Assembly: GCA_041159745.1 (NCBI GenBank)
Contig: JBEAXP010000065.1
Location: 1-23,024, forward strand
Source: Casp-actino8 sp041159745
GTDB lineage: Bacteria > Actinomycetota > Acidimicrobiia > Acidimicrobiales > Ilumatobacteraceae
Length of the DNA: 23,024 bases
Direction: 5' to 3'
The position numbers and the translations under genes were made by a program. This document shows positions 14,937-20,473 of the stretch, in pieces; position 1 is the first letter of the stretch; every line of letters starts with the position of its first letter. The notes under the pieces were generated by a model that saw only the letters and a list, made by a program, of their open reading frames with translations, ran no database searches and was not told the DNA's origin.

Positions 14937-15043
14937 GGGATATTTTTCTACTCACAGGGTTATCCCCGAACTTTCCCCTGAATCCACAGAAAACAGGGAT
15001 TTTTTCACCGTTGGTTCACAGCGTTGCCCACAGGTCGTCCACA
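14937..15043 (+). other. AT-rich segment with a cluster of DnaA-box-like sequences
   Basis: Same-orientation near matches to TTATCCACA/TTGTCCACA are TTGCCCACA at 15024-15032 and TCGTCCACA at 15035-15043 (one mismatch each to TTGTCCACA). TTATCCCCG at 14960-14968, GAATCCACA at 14980-14988 and TGGTTCACA at 15012-15020 have two mismatches to the nearer consensus; CTACTCACA at 14948-14956 is weaker. AT-rich tracts (GGATATTTTTCT near 14939 and a T6 run near 14999-15005) are interspersed. The clustering resembles part of an oriC or a DnaA-titration site; no dnaA, dnaN or gyr gene is in the window. Confidence 0.4.
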
Positions 15044-15099
15044 GACATTCGCGACTCCACGTTGACGCTTCGGGCGATCGAACGGTTGACTGAGGGGCG

Positions 15100-15150
15100 A
15101 TGAACGCTCGGATTGCTCCCGCCGCTGTTGCGATCATCATTATTCGCTAG
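15100..15150 (+). CDS. Isoleucine-rich leader peptide of cimA
   Basis: A 16-residue open frame, MNARIAPAAVAIIIIR, ending in TAG. Its residues 12-15 are encoded by ATC ATC ATT ATT, and another Ile (ATT) is at residue 5. GAGGGG lies just upstream of the ATG. The stop codon touches the 5' base of a 10-bp hairpin, and a terminator follows 26 bases later. Four Ile codons in a row directly ahead of the committed enzyme of an isoleucine pathway are very unlikely by chance and match known leader peptides of amino-acid operons. It is too short to be expected to have any other function. Confidence 0.8.
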   Translation: MNARIAPAAVAIIIIR

Positions 15151-15173
15151 CGCACGGGGTCGTCCTCGTGCGC
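15150..15173 (+). promoter_or_regulatory. Attenuator hairpin after the leader peptide
   Basis: The ten-base-pair stem GCGCACGGGG / CCUCGUGCGC (one G-U) has the loop UCGU. Its first base is the last base of the leader stop codon. A ribosome at the last Ile codons or at the stop would cover its 5' arm, so its formation should report leader translation. Confidence 0.7.
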
Positions 15174-15175
15174 AC

Positions 15176-15205
15176 ACGCCGCCCAGTGGGCGGCGTTTTT
15201 GTTTT
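15176..15205 (+). terminator. Intrinsic terminator upstream of cimA
   Basis: The perfect 8-bp GC stem CGCCGCCC / GGGCGGCG has the triloop AGT (15177-15195), closed by an A-T pair and followed by TTTTTGTTTT. It is the clearest Rho-independent terminator in the window. It lies between the leader peptide and cimA, where it would stop transcription before the gene unless it is prevented from forming. Confidence 0.88.
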
Positions 15206-15272
15206 CCCGCTCACGAAACGACCTCGGCCAACCGATAACCACGACGAAGAGATACGAAAAGGAACCAGCGAC

Positions 15273-16856
15273 ATGAGCGACATGATCGAAGTCTTCGACA
15301 CCACGTTGCGCGACGGCCTGCAAGTGGAAGGCGTGTCGGCCTCGGTGGAGGACAAGCTCCGCATCGCCGAACAACTCGACCATCTCGGTGTGCACTTCAT
15401 CGAAGGCGGTTGGCCCGGAGCCAACCCGAAGGACATCGAGTTCTTCGCGCGCGCCGCTCGTGATCTTCGTCTGTCGACGAGCACGCTCGTGGCGTTCGGT
15501 TCGACTCGCCGTCCGCGCGGCAAGGTTGACGACGACGCCACCCTGCGCAATCTGATCGATGCCGACACCAGTGCGGTGTGCATCGTCGCCAAGAGCTGGG
15601 ACTACCACGTTCTCGAAGCGCTGCAGACGACGCTCGACGAGGGTGAAGCGATGATCGCCGATTCGGTGGAGTATCTCGTGGCCAACGGGCGTCGCGTGCT
15701 GGTCGACATGGAGCACTTCTTCGACGGTTACAAGCGCAATCCCGAATTCGCGCTGCGTGCGCTCGAAGCCGCGATCGTGAAGGGTGCGTCGCACGTCGTG
15801 CTGTGCGACACCAACGGCGGCAGCCTGCCCCACGAGGTGCAGAACATCGTGGCCGACGTCAAGCGCCACATCGGCAACGACGCCGTCATCGGCATCCACT
15901 GTCACGACGACACCGGCTGCGCCGTGGCCAACTCGGTCGCGGCGGTGATGAGCGGGGCCCGTCACGTTCAGGGCACTCTCAACGGCCTCGGCGAGCGCAC
16001 CGGCAACACCAACCTCACCACCGTCATTCCCAATCTGCAGTTGAAGATGGGATTCGACTGCTTGCCAAGCGGTCGTCTCGAGCGGCTCACCGCCGTGAGC
16101 AATCACGTGGCCGAGGTGTTGAATCGTCCTCTCAACCCGCAGGCGCCGTACGTGGGCGCCTCGGCGTTCGCGCACAAGGCCGGTTTGCACGTGAGTGCGA
16201 TCGCCCGGGCCAAGGACGCCTACGAACACGTCGACCCCGATCTGGTGGGCAACGGAACCCGCTTCGTCGTCAGCGAGATGGCCGGCCGGGCGACCATCAC
16301 CATGAAGGCCGAGGAACTCGGACTGCCCATGGACGGACCGGCGGTCAACCAGGTGATCGACGATCTCAAGCGTCTCGAGCACGAGGGTTACCACTTCGAA
16401 GCGGCCGACGCGTCGCTCGAACTTCTCATGCGTCGGGCAACGGGTTGGGAACAGCCGTACTTCCGGGTGGAGAGCATGCGCGTCATCACCGACGAGACGA
16501 TGACCGGAACCTTCACCACCGAAGCGACCGTCAAGGTGTGGGTGGGTCCGGAGGGTTCGGCCACGCGTCACGTGTTCACGGCCGAAGGAAACGGTCCGGT
16601 CAACGCGATCGACAAGGCGTTGCGCGCCGCCGTGATGCAGGCCTACCCGCAGATCGCGCGTGTGCACCTCACCGACTACAAGGTGCGCATCCTCGACGGT
16701 GCGACGGCGACGGGTGCGGTGACCCGCGTGCTCATCGACGCCAGCGACGGAGAGCGCACCTGGACCACCATCGGTGTGAGCCCCAACATCATCGAGGCCT
16801 CCTGGCGAGCCCTCGAGGAATCGTTGGTCTACGGACTCCTGCACGCTTCGAACTGA
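15273..16856 (+). CDS. cimA: Citramalate synthase
   Basis: A 527-residue DRE-TIM metallolyase that condenses pyruvate and acetyl-CoA to citramalate, the entry to threonine-independent isoleucine synthesis. The catalytic block is FDTTLRDGLQVEG (8-20), followed by FIEGGWPGANPKD, the metal-binding IHCHDDTGCAVANS (about 208-221), GTLNGLGERTGNTNL and AFAHKAGLHVSA. The C-terminal third is a LeuA-type allosteric domain, where isoleucine feedback is expected. Length and the EGGWPG wording fit the TIGR00977 type rather than 2-isopropylmalate synthase. ATG 15273 has AAAAGGAA eight bases upstream; ATG 15282 is an alternative. The gene sits behind the isoleucine leader and terminator. Confidence 0.93.
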   Translation: MSDMIEVFDTTLRDGLQVEGVSASVEDKLRIAEQLDHLGVHFIEGGWPGANPKDIEFFARAARDLRLSTSTLVAFGSTRRPRGKVDDDATLRNLIDADTSAVCIVAKSWDYHVLEALQTTLDEGEAMIADSVEYLVANGRRVLVDMEHFFDGYKRNPEFALRALEAAIVKGASHVVLCDTNGGSLPHEVQNIVADVKRHIGNDAVIGIHCHDDTGCAVANSVAAVMSGARHVQGTLNGLGERTGNTNLTTVIPNLQLKMGFDCLPSGRLERLTAVSNHVAEVLNRPLNPQAPYVGASAFAHKAGLHVSAIARAKDAYEHVDPDLVGNGTRFVVSEMAGRATITMKAEELGLPMDGPAVNQVIDDLKRLEHEGYHFEAADASLELLMRRATGWEQPYFRVESMRVITDETMTGTFTTEATVKVWVGPEGSATRHVFTAEGNGPVNAIDKALRAAVMQAYPQIARVHLTDYKVRILDGATATGAVTRVLIDASDGERTWTTIGVSPNIIEASWRALEESLVYGLLHASN

Positions 16857-16870
16857 CCCGTTCGCACAAC

Positions 16871-16876
16871 TACGCT
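16871..16876 (+). promoter_or_regulatory. Candidate -10 box (TACGCT) of the orphan gene after cimA
   Basis: TACGCT ends six bases before ATG 16883, in the 26-bp gap after cimA, with no ribosome-binding site. Confidence 0.4.
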
Positions 16877-16882
16877 TCGGAC

Positions 16883-17401
16883 ATGGCTGCCCCCAAGCAC
16901 GCACCCGCTCCGGTGATCGACGAGGTTCGCACGTACTCGTCGCCCGACTTCGTTCCGTCTCCGTGGACGCCCGACCGTCCCGGCGACCTCGAGGCCGGTC
17001 AGCCATCGGGGGAGCGGCTCGGTTATCAGGGGCCCGATCAGGGCTACGGGCTCACGCTCGCCAATCGGTTCCGTTCGCGACTGCACACGGGCGAGTTGTC
17101 GGCCGACGATGCGGTTCGCGGCTGTTTGAACATCGCACTGCGTCGGGCGTCGCTCTTCGGCCGCGCACCGGTCGTTCACGATCTCACGATGGCCTTCACG
17201 ATGTGGGGGTTCCTCGACGCCAATCCGCCGGCCGATCTCGTGGCTCGGCGGGTCGAGTTGTTCGAAGGCGTCGGTCACGTGCACCACTACAAAGAGGGCC
17301 GACTCATCGCCGATCTCGTGCCCGAGGCCACACTTCGTTCCACTCCGGCCCAAGTGGCGGCCGCGTATTCGGGTTCGTGGCGCCAGCTCACGGGAGCGTG
17401 A
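16883..17401 (+). CDS. Conserved-looking protein of unknown function
   Basis: A 172-residue protein that I cannot assign. The N-terminal 50 residues are Pro/Gly-rich and probably extended (VPSPWTPDRPGDLEAGQPSGERLGYQGPDQGYG). A mainly helical part follows (LANRFRSRLHTGELSADDAVRGCLNIALRRASLFGRAPVVHDLTMAFTMWGFL) with several aromatic and histidine residues (VGHVHHYKEG). It has no signal peptide and no clear membrane segment. It follows cimA by 26 bp and precedes an acyl-CoA dehydrogenase. Its last codons and stop lie inside the first copy of a 23-bp tandem duplication. Base composition is like that of its neighbours. Confidence 0.75.
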   Translation: MAAPKHAPAPVIDEVRTYSSPDFVPSPWTPDRPGDLEAGQPSGERLGYQGPDQGYGLTLANRFRSRLHTGELSADDAVRGCLNIALRRASLFGRAPVVHDLTMAFTMWGFLDANPPADLVARRVELFEGVGHVHHYKEGRLIADLVPEATLRSTPAQVAAAYSGSWRQLTGA

Positions 17402-17426
17402 ACGGCGCCAGCTCACGGGAGCGTGA
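17379..17426 (+). repeat. 23-bp tandem duplication spanning a stop codon
   Basis: The same 23 bases occur perfectly at 17379-17401 and 17404-17426, two bases apart. The first copy contains the last codons and the stop of the orphan gene. Each copy contains the inverted repeat TCACG-GGAG-CGTGA, so the duplication creates two small hairpins in a row upstream of the acyl-CoA dehydrogenase promoter. Confidence 0.9.
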
Positions 17427-17454
17427 CCAACTGTCTCGTCGGCGCACCAGCGTT

Positions 17455-17460
17455 TAGCCT
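17455..17460 (+). promoter_or_regulatory. Candidate -10 box (TAGCCT) of the acyl-CoA dehydrogenase gene
   Basis: TAGCCT lies six bases before the GTG at 17467, with no ribosome-binding site. A GTG start directly at the 5' end is compatible with leaderless initiation. Confidence 0.42.
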
Positions 17461-17466
17461 GGGCGC

Positions 17467-19239
17467 GTGACCGACTACCGCGCACCTCTCCACGACATCG
17501 ACTTCGTCCTCAACCGAGTCTGCGGACTCGATCGCATCCTGTCGTTGCCCGGCTACATCGAGGTCGACTCGGCGGTCGTACGCGATCTTCTGGCCGAAGC
17601 CGCTCGGTTCATGGAAGAGAAGATCGCACCTCTCAATCGAGTGGGCGACGTGCACGGCGTGAAGCGCAACGCCGACGGTTCCATCACCACCGCCCCCGGG
17701 TTCATCGAGGCCTATCAGGCGTACGTGGACGCCGGGTGGGGCGCGGTCCCGTTCGATATGGGATACGGCGGCGGCGGATTCCCGTGGATGGTCGGTGTGG
17801 CGCTGCAGGAGATTCTCACCTCGGCGAACATGGCGTTCTCGATGTGCCCGTTGCTCACGCAAGGTGCGATCGACGCGATCATGCACCACGGCAGCGAAGA
17901 GCAGAAGATGACGTACCTGCCCAAGATGATCACCGGCGAGTGGTCGGGCACCATGAATCTCACCGAACCCGACGCCGGCAGTGACGTTGGCGCGGTTCGC
18001 ACGCGCGCTCTTCGTCAGTCGGATGGGTCGTACCTCATCACCGGGACCAAGATCTACATCTCGTTCGGCGAACACGACATGGCCGACAACATCGTTCACC
18101 TGGTGCTGGCGCGCACACCCGATGCCCCGCCGGGAACCAAGGGCATTTCGTGCTTCATCGTCCCGAAGTTCCTCATCAACCCCGACGGTTCGCTCGGTCG
18201 GCGCAACGACGTGTCGTGCGTGTCGGTCGAGCACAAGTTGGGCATTCACGCCAGTCCCACCTGTGTTCTGTCGTACGGCGATCAGGGCGGGGCGGTCGGT
18301 TACCTGATCGGTGAAGAGAATCGCGGCATGCAGTACATGTTCACGATGATGAATCAGGCCCGTCTTTCCGTTGGTCTGCAAGGTCTCTCGCTCGGAGAGC
18401 GGGCGTATCAGCAAGCCCTGCGGTACGCGCGCGAGCGTCGCCAGGGTCGTGCTCCCGGCGCACCGGCCGGTGAGAGTTCGCCCATCATCGATCATCCCGA
18501 CGTGAAGCGCATGTTGCTCACCATCAAGGTCACGAACGAAGCACTGCGTCGGCTCACGTACTGGAACGCCGCCTGCATCGACGTGGCCAACCATCATCCC
18601 GACGCGACCGAGCGCGAGTGGGCGGCCGATCTGGCCGCGCTCCTCACCCCGCTGTCCAAGGGCTGGGGCACCGACATGGGCGTCGAGATGACGGGAATCG
18701 CCGTGCAGATCCACGGTGGCATGGGCTTCGTGGAGGAGACGGGTGTGGCGCAGCACTATCGCGACGCGCGCATCGCCACCATCTACGAGGGCACGAACGG
18801 AATTCAGGCCATCGACTTGGTGGGCCGCAAACTCGGATTGCGCGGCGGCGAAGTGGTGAAGCGCCATCTCGACGCCATCGCCGAGGCGGCCACTCGATTG
18901 AAGAAGCAGCCCGATCTGGCCGAAGCGGCCAAGGCCCTCGAGACGAGCCTGCAGGCCACGCAGCGCGCCACCGAATGGCTCATGGCGCACGCCACCGATC
19001 CGTTGTCGATGTTGTCGGGCGCCACTCCGTATCTGCGCATGTTGAGCACCGTCACGGCGGGCTTCCTGCTGGCCGAGTCGGCGCTGATCGCTCGCGAGCA
19101 CGCCGCCGAAGTGGGCGAAGCGGTGGTGGCCGAACGGGTCGCCTCGGCACGATTCTTCTGCGAGCAGTTGATGCCGGCGTCCGACGGACTGGTGGGCGCC
19201 GTCACCGGCGATGCGCGATTGCTGATGTCGTCGATCTGA
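17467..19239 (+). CDS. Acyl-CoA dehydrogenase, DmdC-like
   Basis: A 590-residue FAD-dependent acyl-CoA dehydrogenase of the long type. It has a short N-terminal extension domain (YRAPLHDIDFVLNRV), the usual three-domain core and an added C-terminal helical domain (about 470-590). Core motifs are MNLTEPDAGSDVGAVRTRA, GTKIYISFGEHDMADNIVHLVLAR, GIHASPTCVLSYGDQGGAVGYLIGEENRGMQYMFTMMNQAR, QIHGGMGFVEETGVAQHYRDARI and the catalytic glutamate E441 in YEGTNGIQAIDLVGRKL. This layout is that of the methylmercaptopropionyl-CoA dehydrogenase (DmdC) group, but related enzymes act on ordinary fatty acyl-CoAs, so the substrate is open. It ends 3 bp from the convergent DUF2237 gene. Confidence 0.93.
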   Translation: MTDYRAPLHDIDFVLNRVCGLDRILSLPGYIEVDSAVVRDLLAEAARFMEEKIAPLNRVGDVHGVKRNADGSITTAPGFIEAYQAYVDAGWGAVPFDMGYGGGGFPWMVGVALQEILTSANMAFSMCPLLTQGAIDAIMHHGSEEQKMTYLPKMITGEWSGTMNLTEPDAGSDVGAVRTRALRQSDGSYLITGTKIYISFGEHDMADNIVHLVLARTPDAPPGTKGISCFIVPKFLINPDGSLGRRNDVSCVSVEHKLGIHASPTCVLSYGDQGGAVGYLIGEENRGMQYMFTMMNQARLSVGLQGLSLGERAYQQALRYARERRQGRAPGAPAGESSPIIDHPDVKRMLLTIKVTNEALRRLTYWNAACIDVANHHPDATEREWAADLAALLTPLSKGWGTDMGVEMTGIAVQIHGGMGFVEETGVAQHYRDARIATIYEGTNGIQAIDLVGRKLGLRGGEVVKRHLDAIAEAATRLKKQPDLAEAAKALETSLQATQRATEWLMAHATDPLSMLSGATPYLRMLSTVTAGFLLAESALIAREHAAEVGEAVVAERVASARFFCEQLMPASDGLVGAVTGDARLLMSSI

Positions 19240-19242
19240 CGA

Positions 19243-19614
19243 TCAGGCCGGCGCGTCGACGGCGTGCTCGGTGAGCGCGGCCAGATCGCAGAACTCGAGG
19301 GCCGACACGTGCGTGGCGGCGAGAACGACGCGTGGTGCGCGACCGGCTTCGTACGCCTCCTGCCAGCGCGAAGCGCACAGGCACCACTGGTCGCCGCCCT
19401 TCAGCCCGGCGAAACCGTATTGCGGCATCGGTGTGCTGAGGTCGTTGCCGCGGCTCTTGCTGAACGACAAGAACTCGTCGGTCATGATCGCGCACACCAC
19501 GTGCATCCCGGGGTCGTCACCGCGCGATTCGCAACAACCCGTTCGGTAGTAGCCGGTGAGCGGGTCGAACGAACACGGAACGAGTTCGCCACCGAGAACG
19601 TTGCGCTGGGTCAC
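19243..19614 (-). CDS. DUF2237 family protein
   Basis: A 123-residue small cytoplasmic protein of the DUF2237 family, recognised by TQRNVLGGELVPCSFDPLTGYYRTGCC, CAIMTDEFLSFSKSRGNDLSTPMPQYGFAGLKGGDQWCLCASRWQEA and the C-terminal AATHVSALEFCDLAAL. Several conserved cysteines (LVPC, TGCC, WCLC) could bind metal; no activity is established. I chose the GTG at 19614 because it gives the family N-terminus directly. It lies 14 bp after the VIT1-like gene on the same strand, and a CACACT hexamer is six bases upstream. Confidence 0.88.
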   Translation of the reverse strand: MTQRNVLGGELVPCSFDPLTGYYRTGCCESRGDDPGMHVVCAIMTDEFLSFSKSRGNDLSTPMPQYGFAGLKGGDQWCLCASRWQEAYEAGRAPRVVLAATHVSALEFCDLAALTEHAVDAPA

Positions 19615-19628
19615 GGCGACAGTGTGGC

Positions 19629-20354
19629 TCAGGAAACCGAGACGTCGAGAAGTTGGCCGATGAGATACGTGACGCCGCAGGCGACCAGAAGGATCAGAAC
19701 TTGTCGGACGGAACTCCAGGCGAGGCGCCGTTCGGCGAACTTTCCGATGATCGCACCGACGATGGCGGCCGCGATGACGCCGATGATGATGGAGGCGTAC
19801 CGTGCGCCGGTTCCCTCGCCGATGAACCACGGGATCACCGGGAGGATCGCACCGAACAGGAAGCACACCAGCGAGAGGGCGGCGGCCTGCCACGGGGAGG
19901 GGAGAACGCCCGGATCGACACCGAGTTCCTCGCGCGCGTGAACGGCGAGAGCCGCTTCCGGATCGTTCATGACGTCGGCGGCCGCGGCGGCGGCGCGCTG
20001 CGGTTCGATGCCGTGGCTCTCGTAGATCTTGGCCAACTCGTGCGTTTCGGCGGCCGTGTTCACGTGCAACTCGCGGCGTTCGATCTCGAGTTCGCGAGTG
20101 ATGAGTTCGTTCTGGGCCGAGACGGAGATCCATTCGCCCGCGGCCATGCTCGCACCGCCCGCGATGGCACCGGCGAGACCGGCCAGTCGAACGAGCGTGG
20201 AGTCGACGCCGCTACCGGCGAAGCCGATCACCAACGACACGTTGGACACGAGGCCGTCGCTGATTCCGAAGACGGCGGCGCGGGCGAGTCCGCCAGCCAC
20301 ACTGCGGTGACCCGGATGCTGTTCGGCGCCGGTGGTGAACGAGTGTCGACCCAT
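19629..20354 (-). CDS. VIT1/CCC1-family membrane transporter
   Basis: A 241-residue membrane protein of the vacuolar iron transporter family, which exports or sequesters Fe2+/Mn2+ in characterised members. It has an N-terminal pair of hydrophobic segments (GGLARAAVFGISDGLVSNVSLVIGFAG and LVRLAGLAGAIAGGASMAAGEWISVSAQNE). A charged cytoplasmic metal-binding-like helical region follows (ELEIERRELHVNTAAETHELAKIYESHGIE), then three C-terminal segments. SDGLVSN and MAAGEWISV are family hallmarks. The start at 20354 is supported by TAGCGT seven bases upstream. The gene is divergent from gltX. Confidence 0.9.
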   Translation of the reverse strand: MGRHSFTTGAEQHPGHRSVAGGLARAAVFGISDGLVSNVSLVIGFAGSGVDSTLVRLAGLAGAIAGGASMAAGEWISVSAQNELITRELEIERRELHVNTAAETHELAKIYESHGIEPQRAAAAAADVMNDPEAALAVHAREELGVDPGVLPSPWQAAALSLVCFLFGAILPVIPWFIGEGTGARYASIIIGVIAAAIVGAIIGKFAERRLAWSSVRQVLILLVACGVTYLIGQLLDVSVS

Positions 20355-20361
20355 GAGTTCG

Positions 20362-20367
20362 ACGCTA
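20362..20367 (-). promoter_or_regulatory. Candidate -10 box (TAGCGT) of the VIT1-like gene
   Basis: TAGCGT on the minus strand lies seven bases before ATG 20354, 19 bp from an identical hexamer on the plus strand serving gltX. Confidence 0.45.
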
Positions 20368-20386
20368 CTGCCAACCACGTCACCGG

Positions 20387-20392
20387 TAGCGT
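20387..20392 (+). promoter_or_regulatory. Candidate -10 box (TAGCGT) of gltX
   Basis: TAGCGT would start transcription about nine bases later, at or near the ATG of the small open frame at 20402 and roughly 66 bases upstream of the gltX start. Confidence 0.42.
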
Positions 20393-20401
20393 GTGACACG
20401 C

Positions 20402-20473
20402 ATGACGTTGCACGATTCGTCTTTCGTTGGCCGTGTGGGTCCGCTCGACTCGATGGACGTGTCGCGTTGTTAG
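20402..20473 (+). CDS. Possible 23-residue upstream open frame overlapping the gltX start
   Basis: ATG 20402 opens a 23-codon frame ending VSRC-TAG. Its stop (20471-20473) lies just inside gltX, past the TTG start at 20467. It starts nine bases after a TAGCGT box, so it could be translated leaderlessly. It may deliver ribosomes to the weak TTG start of gltX. It contains no glutamate codon, so it is not a classical attenuator peptide. The existence of the frame is certain, its translation is not. Confidence 0.35.
   Translation: MTLHDSSFVGRVGPLDSMDVSRC

Larger units (their letters stand above)
14452..15099. other. Long non-coding region between the ureohydrolase and the cimA leader
   Basis: About 650 bases without a credible gene. 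Open frames here (for example 14488-15093 on the plus strand) lack family resemblance and the codon pattern of the neighbours. From left to right it holds the ureohydrolase promoter, a chain of hairpins with identical loops (14476-14806), a promoter-like pair on the minus strand (14908-14936), and an AT-rich stretch with clustered DnaA-box-like sequences (about 14937-15043). A TTGACG lies at 15062-15067. Confidence 0.8.
15092..15205 (+). promoter_or_regulatory. Candidate isoleucine attenuator of cimA
   Basis: The order is ribosome-binding site, 16-codon leader peptide with four consecutive Ile codons, a strong hairpin starting at the leader stop codon, an intrinsic terminator, then cimA 67 bases on. 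This is the layout of ribosome-mediated attenuation. Isoleucine shortage would stall the leader ribosome at 15133-15144 and mask the 5' arm of the first hairpin. The freed segment 15158-15170 could then pair imperfectly with 15175-15183, the 5' side of the terminator. The antiterminator pairing that I can draw is weak (about 8 bp with an internal loop), so the exact switch is uncertain. The promoter is not clear; TTGACG at 15062 has no good -10 partner. Confidence 0.75.

Noticed and set aside
15062..15091. TTGACG (15062) and TTGACT (15086) as -35 boxes for the cimA leader
   Set aside because: No acceptable -10 hexamer lies 16-18 bp downstream of the first, and the second would place a -10 inside the leader peptide. 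The promoter remains unassigned.
14488..15093. 201-codon plus-strand open frame through the long intergenic region
   Set aside because: It has no family resemblance and a composition unlike real genes here. It is interrupted by the hairpin array and DnaA-like cluster and ends just before the leader peptide. High GC readily gives such open frames.
20332..20466. gltX start at the GTG 20332 or ATG 20353
   Set aside because: Both lie inside the VIT1-like gene and upstream of the likely promoter, and would add about 40 unconserved residues before RFAPSPTG.
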